The position numbers and the translations under genes are program-made. From Bacteroidaceae bacterium (GTDB lineage Bacteria; Bacteroidota; Bacteroidia; Bacteroidales; Bacteroidaceae): a DNA stretch of 64,000 nucleotides. The notes under the pieces were generated by a model. It worked only from the letters and a program-made list of their open reading frames with translations. It did not search any database and was not told the origin of the DNA. Location of the stretch: contig JAILDV010000050.1 in NCBI GenBank assembly GCA_024688885.1, forward strand, positions 1 to 64,000. Reading direction: 5' to 3'. Positions 10,043-20,752 of the stretch are shown here, in pieces (the first letter of the stretch is position 1; every line of letters begins with the position of its first letter).

Positions 10043-10510
10043 ATGATTGACAAAAACAAAGTGAAGGATTTGGCTCTCGAATGGTTGGAGGGCAAGGAGT
10101 ATTTCTTGGTGGATGCTACGGTTGACGAGCAGAACAAAATCACGGTGGAGATTGACCACAAGGATGGCGTGTGGATTGAGGATTGCTGTGAACTGAGCCG
10201 TTTCATCGAGGAGCACTTCGACCGCGATGTGGAGGATTTTGAGTTGGAAGTGGGGTCAGCAGGCATCGGGCAGCCGTTCAAGGTACTACAGCAATACATC
10301 AACTCCATAGGCTATGACGTGGAGTTGCTGACAGCTGACGGAAAGAAGCTGGAGGGTGCCATGAAGAGTGCGGACGAACAGGGCTTTGTGGTGACGGTGA
10401 TGGAGAAACAACGAATTGAGGGTAAGAAACGTCCTCAAATGGTGGAGGTGGACAAGTCCTTTGGTTATGGTGACGTGAAGTGGGTGAAGAATATCATTGA
10501 TTTCAAATAG
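10043..10510 (+). CDS. rimP: ribosome maturation factor RimP
   Basis: Family-typical sequence (LELEVGSAGIGQPF...) and position upstream of nusA-infB. Confidence 0.9.
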   Translation: MIDKNKVKDLALEWLEGKEYFLVDATVDEQNKITVEIDHKDGVWIEDCCELSRFIEEHFDRDVEDFELEVGSAGIGQPFKVLQQYINSIGYDVELLTADGKKLEGAMKSADEQGFVVTVMEKQRIEGKKRPQMVEVDKSFGYGDVKWVKNIIDFK

Positions 10511-10543
10511 ACGGACATTGGAACAACTAAAAAAACTACTATA

Positions 10544-11809
10544 ATGGCTACAAAAAAATTAACAGAACGTGTCAACTTGATAGACACTTTCAAGGACTTC
10601 AAGGAGACCAAGAACATTGACAGAACCACTTTGGTAAGTGTGATTGAGGATAGTTTCCGCAGCGTATTGCAGAAAACTTATGGCTCGGACGAGAACTTTG
10701 ACGTGATCGTAAACCCAGATAAGGGTGACTTTGAGATTTACCGTAATCGTGTTGTGGTGGAAGATGGTGAGGTGCAGAACGAGAATGCGGAAATCAGCCT
10801 GTCAGAAGCTCAGCAGATTGACAAGGATTTCGAAGTGGGCGAAGAGGTGAGTGAGAAGGTGGAATTTGCCAAGTTTGGACGCCGCGCCATCCTAACTCTG
10901 CGCCAAACAATGGCAAGCAAGATTCTTGACCTCGAACATGATAACCTCTATAACAAATACGTGGACAAGGTGGGTCAGATTGTGAGCGGTGAAGTGTACC
11001 AAATTTGGAAGCGCGAGATGCTGTTGCTGGATGACGAGGGCAACGAGTTGCTTCTTCCAAAGAGTGAACAGATTCCAGGTGACTTCTTCCGCAAGGGTGA
11101 AACGGCTCGCGCCGTAGTGCTCCGTGTGGACAACCTGAACAACAATCCTAAGATTATCCTTTCACGTACTTCTCCTGAGTTCCTGCGTCGTCTGCTGGAG
11201 CAGGAGGTGCCTGAAATCAATGATGGTCTCATCACGGTGCAGCGCATTGCCCGCATCCCTGGTGAGAGGGCGAAGATTGCCGTGGAGAGTTACAACGAAC
11301 GCATTGACCCCGTAGGTGCCTGTGTGGGTGTGAAGGGTAGCCGCATTCATGGTATCGTACGTGAGTTGCACAACGAGAATATTGACGTCATTAACTATAC
11401 AAGCAACATCAAATTGTTCATCCAGCGTGCGCTCAGCCCAGCATCGGTGTCTTCCATCTCGCTTGACGAAGAGAAGAAGAAGGCTGAGGTGTATTTGCAG
11501 CCTGACCAAGTGAGTCTTGCCATCGGTAAGAACGGTGACAACATCAAACTGGCAAGTATGTTAACTGGTTATACGATTGACGTGTTCCGCGAACTGAACG
11601 GCGAAGAGCCTGACGAAGAAGATATTTATCTGGATGAGTTCAAGGATGAAATTGAGCCTTGGATCATTGATGCCATCAAGGGCATTGGTCTGGACACTGC
11701 GAAGGCTGTGTTGGGCGCCCCACGTGCCATGCTCGTTGAGAAAGCAGACCTTGAGGAAGACACCGTGGACGAGGTGATCCGCATCTTGAAGGCAGAATTT
11801 GAAGAATAA
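10544..11809 (+). CDS. nusA: transcription termination/antitermination factor NusA
   Basis: KH-type motifs (GACVGVKGSRIHGIVRELHNENIDVI; VSLAIGKNGDNIKLAS). Confidence 0.95.
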   Translation: MATKKLTERVNLIDTFKDFKETKNIDRTTLVSVIEDSFRSVLQKTYGSDENFDVIVNPDKGDFEIYRNRVVVEDGEVQNENAEISLSEAQQIDKDFEVGEEVSEKVEFAKFGRRAILTLRQTMASKILDLEHDNLYNKYVDKVGQIVSGEVYQIWKREMLLLDDEGNELLLPKSEQIPGDFFRKGETARAVVLRVDNLNNNPKIILSRTSPEFLRRLLEQEVPEINDGLITVQRIARIPGERAKIAVESYNERIDPVGACVGVKGSRIHGIVRELHNENIDVINYTSNIKLFIQRALSPASVSSISLDEEKKKAEVYLQPDQVSLAIGKNGDNIKLASMLTGYTIDVFRELNGEEPDEEDIYLDEFKDEIEPWIIDAIKGIGLDTAKAVLGAPRAMLVEKADLEEDTVDEVIRILKAEFEE

Positions 11810-11837
11810 TCGCACATAAAAATATCATTAAGTCTAT

Positions 11838-14714
11838 ATGGCAGTAAGACTGAACAAAGCATTAAAGGAACTGAATGTGGGAATCAACACCGTGGCTGAA
11901 TTCCTGCAGAAGAAGGGTTTGGCGCTACAAGACGCGACGCCAAACGCTAAAATCACGGACGAGCAGTACACCCTGCTCCAGAAGGAGTTTGGTGAAGACA
12001 TGAAGCAGAATGCTGAAACGAAGCAGAAGATTCAGAACCAGAAGGTAAAAGAACAGCAGGAGAAGAAGGAACGTCAGCAGGCTGCCCGTGTTGAAAAGGA
12101 ACGTCTGGAGAAGGAACGCCTTGAAAAGGAAAAGGCGGCAAAAAAGCCTCAACTGAAGATTGTCGGCAACATCAATGACCTGAAGAAGGAAGAGGCCAAG
12201 ATGGAAGTGAAGGCTGAGCCCCAACCCGCTGTTCCCACTTCAGAGGAAAAGGCGGCACCTAAGGTGGAAAAGGAGCAAGAGACCGAACAGGTTTCTGCTT
12301 CGCCTGCTGAACAGCCCGCTTCTCCCGTGGAGGAAGAGGCTGCAAAGAAAGAGCCTGCTGCAAAGAAAAAAGGCAAGCAGTCTCCAGCAGACCGCCTAGA
12401 ACAAGACGAGAACGGTGTGTACCATCTGGCTGCACCAGTTGAGTCTGGCGTGCAGTTCAAGCAGGTAGGTTTCATTGACCTGTCAAGTTTGAACAGCAAA
12501 ACACGTCCTGACCGAAAGAGCAAGGCAGAACGTCGCAAGGAGCGTCTGCAGGCTCAGGGTGGCGATGCTCAGGGTCAGAATGGGCAGGGTGCTGGTCAGA
12601 AAAAGAAGCGTAACCGCATCAACAGCAACAAGATTGACATAGACGCTGCTGCCAAACAGGCTAATGGACAGAACCAGCAAGGTCAAGGCAAGAAGCAAGG
12701 TGGAAAGCAGGGTCAGAACAATGCCCAGCAGAAGAAGAACCAACAGGTTCAGCAGCAAGGTCAGGGCAAGAAGAAGAATAAGAAGAAGCAGCCTCTGAAG
12801 CCAGTAGAACTGACTGAGGAAGAGGTGGCAAAGCAGGTAAAGGAGACGTTAGCACGTCTCACCGCCAAGCAGGAGAAAAAGGGCGTGAAATACCGTAAGG
12901 ACAAGCGTCAGGCTATCCATGAGCGTATGGCGGAAGAGGAAATGGCTGAAAATGCAGAAAGCAAGGTGCTGAAGATTACAGAGTTCGTAACTGCCAACGA
13001 ACTTGCCACGATGATGGACATTTCTGTGAATCAGGTCATTGCCACTTGTATGTCTATTGGTATGATGGTGAGCATCAACCAGCGTCTGGATGCAGAGACC
13101 ATCAACATCGTAGCGGAGGAGTTCGGTTTCACCACACAGTATGTGTCTGGTGAGGTGTCTAATGCCATCGAAGAGGAAGAAGACAAGGAGGAAGACCTCG
13201 AGAGACGCGCACCTATCATCGCGGTGATGTGTCACGGTGACCACGGTAAGACCGCGCTCCTCGACTATATCCGCAACACGATCGTGATTGCTGGTGAGGC
13301 TGGTGGTATCACCCAGCACATCGGTGCCTACAAGGTAAAGTTGAAGGATGGCCGAAAGATTACTTTCCTCGACACCCCTGGTCACGAGGCGTTTACAGCC
13401 ATGCGTGCCCGTGGTGCTCAGGTGACAGATATCGCCATCAGCATCATTGCTGCCGACGACGACGTGATGCCTCAGACAAAGGAGGCTATCGCCCATGCTC
13501 AGGCAGCAGGTGTGCCAATGGTGTTTGCCATCAACAAGATTGATAAGCCGGGTGCCAATCCTGACAAAATCAAGGAGCAGCTTTCTGCCATGAATCTCCT
13601 TGTGGAGGAATGGGGCGGCAAGTACCAGAGTCAGGACATCAGTGCCAAGAAGGGCATCGGTGTAGAGGAACTCATGGACAAGGTGCTGCTGGAGGCTGAG
13701 ATGCTTGACCTGAAGGCGAATCCTAACCGAAAAGCCACTGGTTCCATCATTGAGTCAACGCTGGACAAGGGACGTGGCTATGTGGCAACCGTGCTCGTGC
13801 AGAATGGTACGCTCCATCAGGGCGACATCGTACTGGCAGGTACGCACTATGGTCGAATCAAGGCTATGTTCAACGAGCGTGGTCAGCGCATAGAACAGGC
13901 ACTTCCTGCCGAGCCAGCCGTCATTCTTGGTCTGAACGGTGCACCGACTGCAGGTGACACTTTCCATGTGATGGACACCGAGCAGGAGGCTCGTGAAATC
14001 TGCAATAAGCGTGAACAGTTGAAACGTGAGCAAGGTCTTCGCACCCAGACACGTCTGACATTGGACGAGCTGGGACGCCGTATTGCCTTGGGCGACTTCA
14101 AGGAACTCAACTTGGTGGTGAAGGGCGATGTGGACGGTTCTATCGAAGCACTTTCCGACTCACTCATCAAACTCTCCACAGAGAAGATTCAGGTGAATGT
14201 CATCCACAAGGCTGTGGGTCAAATCAGCGAGAACGATGTGGAGTTGGCACATGCTTCCGAAAACGTCATCATCATTGGTTTCCAGGTACGTCCGTCAGCT
14301 GCTGCCCGTCGTTTGGCAGAGCAATATGGCGTGGACATCCGTCTCTACTCCATCATCTATGATGCCATCGAGGAGGTGAAGGATGCCATGGAAGGCATGC
14401 TGGCTCCGACTCTCAAGGAGGAGGTCACGGCTCAGGTGGATGTGCGTCAGGTATATCACATCACGAAGGTTGGCACTGTGGCAGGATGTTGGGTGACCGA
14501 AGGAAAGGTTCACCGCAACGACAAGGTGCGTGTGGTGCGCGACGGCATTGTGGTGCATACTGGCGAAATCCTTGCCCTCAAGCGTTTCAAGGACGATGTG
14601 AAGGAGGTGGGACGCGACTTCGAGTGCGGCATCTCCATCGTCAACTACAACGACATTCGTGAGGGTGATGTGCTTGAGACCTACACCGAGGTGGAGGTGA
14701 AGGCAAAACTTTGA
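11838..14714 (+). CDS. infB: translation initiation factor IF-2
   Basis: GTPase motifs GHGDHGKT-like ([15 protein letters not shown]), [28 protein letters not shown]. Confidence 0.97.
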   Translation: MAVRLNKALKELNVGINTVAEFLQKKGLALQDATPNAKITDEQYTLLQKEFGEDMKQNAETKQKIQNQKVKEQQEKKERQQAARVEKERLEKERLEKEKAAKKPQLKIVGNINDLKKEEAKMEVKAEPQPAVPTSEEKAAPKVEKEQETEQVSASPAEQPASPVEEEAAKKEPAAKKKGKQSPADRLEQDENGVYHLAAPVESGVQFKQVGFIDLSSLNSKTRPDRKSKAERRKERLQAQGGDAQGQNGQGAGQKKKRNRINSNKIDIDAAAKQANGQNQQGQGKKQGGKQGQNNAQQKKNQQVQQQGQGKKKNKKKQPLKPVELTEEEVAKQVKETLARLTAKQEKKGVKYRKDKRQAIHERMAEEEMAENAESKVLKITEFVTANELATMMDISVNQVIATCMSIGMMVSINQRLDAETINIVAEEFGFTTQYVSGEVSNAIEEEEDKEEDLERRAPIIAVMCHGDHGKTALLDYIRNTIVIAGEAGGITQHIGAYKVKLKDGRKITFLDTPGHEAFTAMRARGAQVTDIAISIIAADDDVMPQTKEAIAHAQAAGVPMVFAINKIDKPGANPDKIKEQLSAMNLLVEEWGGKYQSQDISAKKGIGVEELMDKVLLEAEMLDLKANPNRKATGSIIESTLDKGRGYVATVLVQNGTLHQGDIVLAGTHYGRIKAMFNERGQRIEQALPAEPAVILGLNGAPTAGDTFHVMDTEQEAREICNKREQLKREQGLRTQTRLTLDELGRRIALGDFKELNLVVKGDVDGSIEALSDSLIKLSTEKIQVNVIHKAVGQISENDVELAHASENVIIIGFQVRPSAAARRLAEQYGVDIRLYSIIYDAIEEVKDAMEGMLAPTLKEEVTAQVDVRQVYHITKVGTVAGCWVTEGKVHRNDKVRVVRDGIVVHTGEILALKRFKDDVKEVGRDFECGISIVNYNDIREGDVLETYTEVEVKAKL

Positions 14715-14746
14715 ATAAATTGAGACTTGAAAGTTAAAATTCAGGT

Positions 14747-15319
14747 ATGGATATACTCATCTATATCGTACTGATTGTTGGTGCTGTCATAGGTTGGAAA
14801 CAAGGCGCCTTCAAGCAGGTGGCACACTTTCTGGGTGTGGCGGTCGGTTTGCTCATCGCCGCCACACTCTATCATCAGTTTGGCGATTTCTTGGCAGACA
14901 AGACAGGTGCCAGCATCGGGTTCGGACGCCTGATTGCCTTTGTGCTCATCGTCATCATCGTGCCGCTTGTCTTAGGTTGGCTTGCCGCCTTTCTCACAGA
15001 GTTCTTCAAGAAGCTGAAACTCAACTTCCTCAATCGCATACTGGGTGCCTTGGTGGGAGTGGTCTGCTATGCCTTGATGCTCAGTGTGGCGCTCAACCTC
15101 TTCGACTTCATAGCCAGCAATGCAGGGTTCAAAACGCAGAAGTTGGAGGCACGCTCCGACCTGTTCTATCAGGTGAAGCATGCCACACAGGTGGTCATCC
15201 CCGACATCCTTTTGGTGACCGACCAGACCGAGATTGCCAATGGCTGTGAACCCAAGTACGGTTTCAAACCAGTGGTGGACAAATTGAAGCCCACCAAGAA
15301 TGAGGGAACGAAAGAATGA
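14747..15319 (+). CDS. CvpA family membrane protein
   Basis: Multi-TM sequence typical of CvpA; 4-nt overlap with sufB. Confidence 0.75.
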   Translation: MDILIYIVLIVGAVIGWKQGAFKQVAHFLGVAVGLLIAATLYHQFGDFLADKTGASIGFGRLIAFVLIVIIVPLVLGWLAAFLTEFFKKLKLNFLNRILGALVGVVCYALMLSVALNLFDFIASNAGFKTQKLEARSDLFYQVKHATQVVIPDILLVTDQTEIANGCEPKYGFKPVVDKLKPTKNEGTKE

Positions 15320-16782
15320 GAGAGGAAGGCAAAGAGGTGAAGAATGAGTTTGTGCGCAGTGTGGCGGAGAAGAAATATGAATTTGGCTTCACCACCGAGG
15401 TACACACTGAAATCATAGAAAAAGGCTTGAACGAGGAGGTTGTTCGTCTCATTTCCGAGAAAAAAGGCGAACCCGACTGGTTGTTGCAGTTCCGCTTGGA
15501 AGCCTACCGTCATTGGCTCACACAGGCTCAGCCCACATGGGGGCACGTGCATCTTCCAGAGATTGACTACCAAGCCATCTCCTACTATGCCGACCCGACC
15601 GCCAAGAGCAAGAAAGGTGCTCAGTCGGCAGAGGAGATTGACCCCGAACTGATGAAGACCTTCGACAAGCTCGGCATCCCCCTCGAAGAGAGGTTGGCGC
15701 TGTCGGGCACAGCGGTGGACGCAGTGATGGACTCGGTGTCTGTGAAGACCACCTTCAAGGAGAAACTTTCGGAGAAGGGCATCATCTTCTGTTCCATCAG
15801 CGAAGCAGTGAAGAATCACCCCGATTTGGTCAGACAATATCTGGGCAGTGTGGTGCCATACCGCGACAACTACTTTGCCGCTCTCAATAGCGCCGTGTTC
15901 TCCGATGGCTCGTTCGTCTATATTCCCAAGAACACCCGTTGTCCCATGGAACTCTCCACCTATTTCCGCATCAATGCACGCAACACGGGGCAGTTTGAAC
16001 GCACCCTCATCGTATGCGACGAAGGCTCCTACGTGTCCTATCTGGAGGGATGCACCGCACCCATGCGCGACGAGAACCAGCTGCATGCCGCCATCGTCGA
16101 GATTGTGGTGATGGATAATGCGGAGGTGAAGTACTCGACCGTGCAGAACTGGTATCCCGGTGATGCTGAGGGCAAGGGCGGTGTGCTCAATCTCGTCACC
16201 AAGCGCGGCGACCTGCGGGGCGTGAACAGCAAACTCTCTTGGACACAAGTCGAGACAGGTTCTGCCATCACGTGGAAATACCCCTCCTGTGTGCTCCGTG
16301 GCGACAACAGCGTGGCAGAGTTCTATTCAGTGGCAGTCACCAACAACCATCAGGAGGCAGACACAGGCACAAAGATGATACATCTCGGCAAGAACACCCG
16401 CTCCACCATCATCTCCAAGGGCATCTCGGCAGGCAAGTCACAAAACTCCTACCGGGGACTCGTCAGAGTGGGCAAGCAAGCCGACAATGCCCGCAACTAC
16501 TCCTCGTGCGACTCCCTCCTGCTCGGCAGCCAGTGCGGAGCCCACACCTTCCCCTACATGGACATCCACAACAACACAGCCACCGTAGAGCACGAGGCCA
16601 CCACCTCCAAAATCAACGAAGACCAGCTCTTCTACTGCAACCAACGCGGCATCTCCACCGAAGAGGCGGTAGGCCTCATCGTCAACGGCTATGCCAAGGA
16701 TGTGCTCAACAAGCTCCCCATGGAGTTTGCTGTCGAAGCACAGAAACTATTATCAGTATCACTTGAAGGAACGGTGGGGTGA
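15316..16782 (+). CDS. sufB: Fe-S cluster assembly protein SufB
   Basis: SufB-typical sequence ([35 protein letters not shown]). Confidence 0.95.
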   Translation: MREEGKEVKNEFVRSVAEKKYEFGFTTEVHTEIIEKGLNEEVVRLISEKKGEPDWLLQFRLEAYRHWLTQAQPTWGHVHLPEIDYQAISYYADPTAKSKKGAQSAEEIDPELMKTFDKLGIPLEERLALSGTAVDAVMDSVSVKTTFKEKLSEKGIIFCSISEAVKNHPDLVRQYLGSVVPYRDNYFAALNSAVFSDGSFVYIPKNTRCPMELSTYFRINARNTGQFERTLIVCDEGSYVSYLEGCTAPMRDENQLHAAIVEIVVMDNAEVKYSTVQNWYPGDAEGKGGVLNLVTKRGDLRGVNSKLSWTQVETGSAITWKYPSCVLRGDNSVAEFYSVAVTNNHQEADTGTKMIHLGKNTRSTIISKGISAGKSQNSYRGLVRVGKQADNARNYSSCDSLLLGSQCGAHTFPYMDIHNNTATVEHEATTSKINEDQLFYCNQRGISTEEAVGLIVNGYAKDVLNKLPMEFAVEAQKLLSVSLEGTVG

Positions 16783-16792
16783 TTTAAGAATG

Positions 16793-16865
16793 AAAGATGC
16801 GATTGAGCGAGTGCAGAGTCAAACTTGTTTGAACTATGCCGAGCGTGAGCCTCTTCGGCGAAGCC
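16793..16865 (+). repeat. 74-bp hairpin element copy A
   Basis: AAAGATGCGATTGAGCGAGTGCAGAGTCAAACTTGTTTGAACTATGCCGAGCGTGAGCCTCTTCGGCGAAGCC. Confidence 0.95.
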
Positions 16866-16895
16866 AACAATAAAAAATGAGGAAATGAAAGAATG

Positions 16896-16968
16896 AAAGA
16901 TGCGATTGAGCGAGTGCAGAGTCAAACTTGTTTGAACTATGCCGAGCGTGAGCATCTTCGGCGAAGCC
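16896..16968 (+). repeat. 74-bp hairpin element copy B
   Basis: Second half of a 103-bp tandem duplication (16791-16893 / 16894-16996) with two mismatches. Confidence 0.95.
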
Positions 16969-16995
16969 AACAATAAAGAATGAGGAAATGAAAGA

Positions 16996-17030
16996 ATTAT
17001 GCATTATGAATTATGAATTATGAATTAAAG
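16996..17030 (+). repeat. heptamer array ATTATGA/ATTATGC
   Basis: ATTATGC-ATTATGA-ATTATGA-ATTATGA-ATTAAAG immediately upstream of sufC. Confidence 0.9.
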
Positions 17031-17035
17031 TAAAC

Positions 17036-17785
17036 ATGTTAGAAATCAAGAATCTCCACGCCAAGGTTGGCGACAAAGAAATACTCAAGGGGGTGAACCT
17101 CACCATCCGCGATGGCGAGACACATGCACTGATGGGCACCAACGGTGCAGGCAAATCCACGCTCAGCAACGTCATCGTGGGCAACCCCTCCTACGAGGTG
17201 ACAGAAGGCAGCATCACCTTCAACGGCAAAGACCTCCTTACCATGAACACCGAGGAACGTGCCCATGCAGGCATCTTCATGTCCTTTCAGGCACCCATCG
17301 AGATACCGGGTGTGAGCATGACCAACTTCATGCGCGCGGCAGTGAATGCACGTCGTGAAGCACAGGGCAAAGAACCGCTCAAATCCACCGACTTTCTCAA
17401 AATCATGCGTGAGAAGCGCAAGTTGGTGGAGATAGACCAGAAACTGATGAACCGCTCCGTCAACGAAGGCTTTTCGGGAGGAGAACGCAAGCGCAACGAA
17501 ATCTTCCAGATGGCGATGCTCGAACCCACCCTCTGCATCCTCGACGAGACTGACTCGGGGCTTGACGTCGATGCCCTCCGCATCGTGGCAGAAGGGTTCA
17601 ACAAGCTGCGCACGGCTCAGACCTCAGCCATCGTCATCACCCACTACCAACGTTTGCTCGACTACATCCGTCCCGACGTCGTGCACGTGCTCATCGACGG
17701 CAAAATCGTGAAGACAGGCACAGCCGCGCTGGCACAGCAGATAGAAGAACAAGGATTCGACTGGATAAAGGAAGAACTGGCATGA
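17036..17785 (+). CDS. sufC: Fe-S cluster assembly ATPase SufC
   Basis: ABC ATPase: GTNGAGKST Walker A, FSGGERKRNE signature. Confidence 0.97.
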   Translation: MLEIKNLHAKVGDKEILKGVNLTIRDGETHALMGTNGAGKSTLSNVIVGNPSYEVTEGSITFNGKDLLTMNTEERAHAGIFMSFQAPIEIPGVSMTNFMRAAVNARREAQGKEPLKSTDFLKIMREKRKLVEIDQKLMNRSVNEGFSGGERKRNEIFQMAMLEPTLCILDETDSGLDVDALRIVAEGFNKLRTAQTSAIVITHYQRLLDYIRPDVVHVLIDGKIVKTGTAALAQQIEEQGFDWIKEELA

Positions 17786-18999
17786 GGAGTGAACAGCAGT
17801 ACATAGAACTTTACCATGAGGTGTCCGACCTGATCAAGAGCAGGAGCTGTGAGGTGATGAACAGCGTGCGCGACGAAGCCTTTGAGACTTTCCGACGTAT
17901 GGGCTTCCCCACCCGAAAGGTGGAACGCTACAGGTACACCGACGTCGATGCCGCTTTCGCTCCCAACTATGGCATATCCCTCTCACCGCTCACGGTCAAG
18001 CCCTCCGCGTACATATATAATATAGAGAACGCCCCCATTGACGTCTCCCCCTACTATCATCAGATAGCAGACCCCCTCGATGCCATCACGGCACTCAACA
18101 CTGCGCTGGTGCACGATGCCCTCTTAGTCCATGTACCCAAGAATCAGCAGGTGGCAGACCCCATTGTGGTGGACAACTGGCTCCGTGGCACAGCCGCCAC
18201 CATGATGAACCGCCGCATACTCATTGTGATGGAACAAGGTGCAGAAGCCACCATCATCATGGGCGACCATGCAGCCGACAAGCAACAGTTCCTCACCACA
18301 CAGGTCATCGAAGTGTATTGCCACGATGGTGCCCGTCTCGACCTCTATGAGACCGAAGAGACCACTCCCCTGTGTTCACGTTTCAGCAATGTGTACATCC
18401 ATGCAGGGCGTGACTGCTCCGTCAAGCACAACAGCATCACCCTCTTCAATGGTCAGACACGCAACCTCTGCGACGTCTATCTGCGAGGCGAGCACAGCGA
18501 GGTGACGCTCAACGGATGTGTCATAGGCGGAGGGACACAACACATAGACAACAACACCCTGATACGTCACGAAGTGCCCAACTGCGCCTCCACCCAGCTC
18601 TACAAATACGTGGTGGACGACAAGGCTGTCGGGGCATTTGCAGGCAAGATTCTTGTGGAGAAAGATGCCCAGAAGACCACCTCGCAAGAGACCAACGCCA
18701 ACCTGTGCGCATCCACCGATGCCCGCATCTACACCCAACCCATGCTGGAGATATATGCCGACGACGTCAAGTGCGCCCATGGCTCGACAGTGGGTGTGAT
18801 GGACGAAGCCGCCCTCTTCTACATGCGGCAGCGGGGCATCCCCGAGACGGAAGCACGCACCCTGCTCAAGAATGCCTTCATGGGGCAGGTGATTGACCAA
18901 ATCAAGTTCGAGCCCCTGCGTCAGAAACTCTATGTGAAGGTGGAGAAACGGTTCCGTGGCGAATTGGACAAGTGCGAAGACTGCCGACTCTGCAAATGA
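17782..18999 (+). CDS. sufD: Fe-S cluster assembly protein SufD
   Basis: SufB/D core (CAHGSTVGVMDEAALFYMRQRGI) and operon context. Confidence 0.93.
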   Translation: MRSEQQYIELYHEVSDLIKSRSCEVMNSVRDEAFETFRRMGFPTRKVERYRYTDVDAAFAPNYGISLSPLTVKPSAYIYNIENAPIDVSPYYHQIADPLDAITALNTALVHDALLVHVPKNQQVADPIVVDNWLRGTAATMMNRRILIVMEQGAEATIIMGDHAADKQQFLTTQVIEVYCHDGARLDLYETEETTPLCSRFSNVYIHAGRDCSVKHNSITLFNGQTRNLCDVYLRGEHSEVTLNGCVIGGGTQHIDNNTLIRHEVPNCASTQLYKYVVDDKAVGAFAGKILVEKDAQKTTSQETNANLCASTDARIYTQPMLEIYADDVKCAHGSTVGVMDEAALFYMRQRGIPETEARTLLKNAFMGQVIDQIKFEPLRQKLYVKVEKRFRGELDKCEDCRLCK

Positions 19000-19011
19000 A
19001 CGGCATAAACA

Positions 19012-19053
19012 ATTATGCATTATGAATTGTGCATTATGCATTATGAATTAAAT
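19012..19053 (+). repeat. heptamer array ATTATGA/ATTATGC/ATTGTGC
   Basis: ATTATGC-ATTATGA-ATTGTGC-ATTATGC-ATTATGA-ATTAAAT at the sufD/ribF junction. Confidence 0.9.
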
Positions 19054-19059
19054 CCATCA

Positions 19060-19953
19060 ATGATGAAGCCATGTGTGGCAACGATTGGTACCTTCGATGG
19101 TGTACATCGGGGGCATCAGTATGTGCTGCAGCAGGTGGTGAGCCAAGCACGCCAACGGGGATTGGAGTCTGTTGTCCTGACCTTTCCCAACCACCCCATG
19201 CAGGTGTTGCAAGACGGATTTCAGCCACAGATGCTGACCTTGCCCCAAGAAAAAGAGAGGCATCTGCTCCTCACAGGCATCGACCGCGTGGAGATGATGC
19301 CGTTCACCCCGACACTGGCACAGATGAACGCCAATGACTTCATGCGCGACGTGCTGAAAGAGCAGCTGCATGTGCAAGTGCTGATGATGGGCTATGACAA
19401 CCACTTCGGTCACGGTAGCCAAGGATTTGCCGACTATCTGCGCCATGGGGAGAAATTGGGCATGGAAGTGGTGGGCTGTGAAGAACTCGTCTCCGAACAG
19501 CGCATATCCTCCACCGCCATCCGTCAGGCACTGCTGCGTGGAGCAGTGGAAGACGCCCATCACCTGCTGGGCTATCACTATGAACTGGAAGGCGAAGTGG
19601 TTCGAGGCTTTCAGAATGGTCGCAAATTCGGCTATCCCACCGCCAATCTGCACGTGGCACCCTGCAAACTCATCCCCGAGAACGGCGCCTATCTGGTGGC
19701 GACCGACCAAGGGTATGGCATGCTCAATGTGGGCACCCGTCCCACCCTCCACAACGGTCAGCAACGAAGCATCGAGGTACACATCTTCGACTATGAAGGC
19801 GACCTCTACGGTCAGACCCTGACCGTGAAACTCCTGCGCCACCTTCGTCCAGAACAGGAGTTCGACACCCTCGAAGCCCTGCATCGGCAACTCATGGCAG
19901 ACGAAGCCCAATGCCGCCAACTCATCAGCACCTCACCCTCCCCCCAATTATGA
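19060..19953 (+). CDS. ribF: bifunctional riboflavin kinase/FAD synthetase
   Basis: ATIGTFDGVHRGHQYVL motif; C-terminal NGRKFGYPTANL. The listed start at 19015 lies in the heptamer array. Confidence 0.93.
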   Translation: MMKPCVATIGTFDGVHRGHQYVLQQVVSQARQRGLESVVLTFPNHPMQVLQDGFQPQMLTLPQEKERHLLLTGIDRVEMMPFTPTLAQMNANDFMRDVLKEQLHVQVLMMGYDNHFGHGSQGFADYLRHGEKLGMEVVGCEELVSEQRISSTAIRQALLRGAVEDAHHLLGYHYELEGEVVRGFQNGRKFGYPTANLHVAPCKLIPENGAYLVATDQGYGMLNVGTRPTLHNGQQRSIEVHIFDYEGDLYGQTLTVKLLRHLRPEQEFDTLEALHRQLMADEAQCRQLISTSPSPQL

Positions 19954-19988
19954 ATTATGCATTATGAATTATGAATTGTGAATTATGC
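19947..19988 (+). repeat. heptamer array ATTATGA supplying ribF stop and next start codon
   Basis: ATTATGA-ATTATGC-ATTATGA-ATTATGA-ATTGTGA-ATTATGC; the ribF TGA is 19951-19953 and the next ATG is 19985. Confidence 0.9.
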
Positions 19989-20566
19989 TTGAGATACTCA
20001 ACACACTCGTTTCCCTCGACCTCTTCAGGGTGTTCTTCTGTTGCGACCTGCCGAAGTGTCATGGAGCCTGCTGCATAGAAGGCGACGCTGGCGCACCCGT
20101 CACGACCGACGAGGTGGCACTCCTTGAGCAAGCCTATGAGGCGCTGCACGACGACCTCCCTCCCGAAGCCCGACGCCAAATCGAAGCGAAGGGGGTTGTC
20201 TATCCTGACAGGGATGGCGAACTCGTCACACAGATTATTCGTGGAAAAGACTGCGTGTTCGTGAAAAATGAAAACGGCTGCGCCCTCTGTGCCATAGACT
20301 CAGCCTACCGCTGTGGGCGTTTCCGTTGGCAGAAGCCCATCTCATGCGCCCTCTACCCCGTTCGCCTCTCCCAAGTGGGCGGCATGACGGCTGTCAATGT
20401 ACACAAATGGGACATCTGTCAACCGGCACGCGACTTGGGCAGGCAACTGCAGTTGCCCGTCTATCAGTTCCTTAAAGAGCCGCTCATCCGTCAGTTCGGA
20501 CAGGCATGGTGGGACGAGTGCGACGTGGCAGCCAAAGAACTCAAGAAAGCAGGGTATTTAGACTAA
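19985..20566 (+). CDS. DUF3109 family protein
   Basis: Cys-rich VFFCCDLPKCHGACCIEGDAGAPV...GCALC...ISCALYPVRL. Confidence 0.8.
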   Translation: MLEILNTLVSLDLFRVFFCCDLPKCHGACCIEGDAGAPVTTDEVALLEQAYEALHDDLPPEARRQIEAKGVVYPDRDGELVTQIIRGKDCVFVKNENGCALCAIDSAYRCGRFRWQKPISCALYPVRLSQVGGMTAVNVHKWDICQPARDLGRQLQLPVYQFLKEPLIRQFGQAWWDECDVAAKELKKAGYLD

Positions 20567-20601
20567 ACATCCGTCATAATGCACCGAAAAAAGACAAAAA
20601 A

Positions 20602-20641
20602 CAACATTTTTTCAAAAAAAAAGTGTTGAAAATGTTTTTTT
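20602..20641 (+). terminator. probable intrinsic terminator
   Basis: AACATTTTTTC...GAAAATGTTTTTTT inverted repeat after the stop at 20566. Confidence 0.5.
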
Positions 20642-20655
20642 AGAAAAATTTATTA

Positions 20656-20663
20656 TAAATTTG
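20656..20663 (+). promoter_or_regulatory. -7 box TAAATTTG
   Basis: TAnnTTTG match upstream of 20753. Confidence 0.45.
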
Positions 20664-20752
20664 CAACTTAACTGATGCACCCCATGTAAAAACGGAGCAG
20701 GGGCAGAAGTGTGGAACAAAGACCATAATAACAATCAAGTCGTACAAAGCGT

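Noticed and set aside
15169-16248. 359-aa minus-strand ORF
   Set aside because: Antisense to sufB.
19015-19059. N-terminal extension MHYELCIMHYELNPS of RibF
   Set aside because: Encoded by the heptamer array; conserved RibF sequence begins at MKPCVATIGTFDG.
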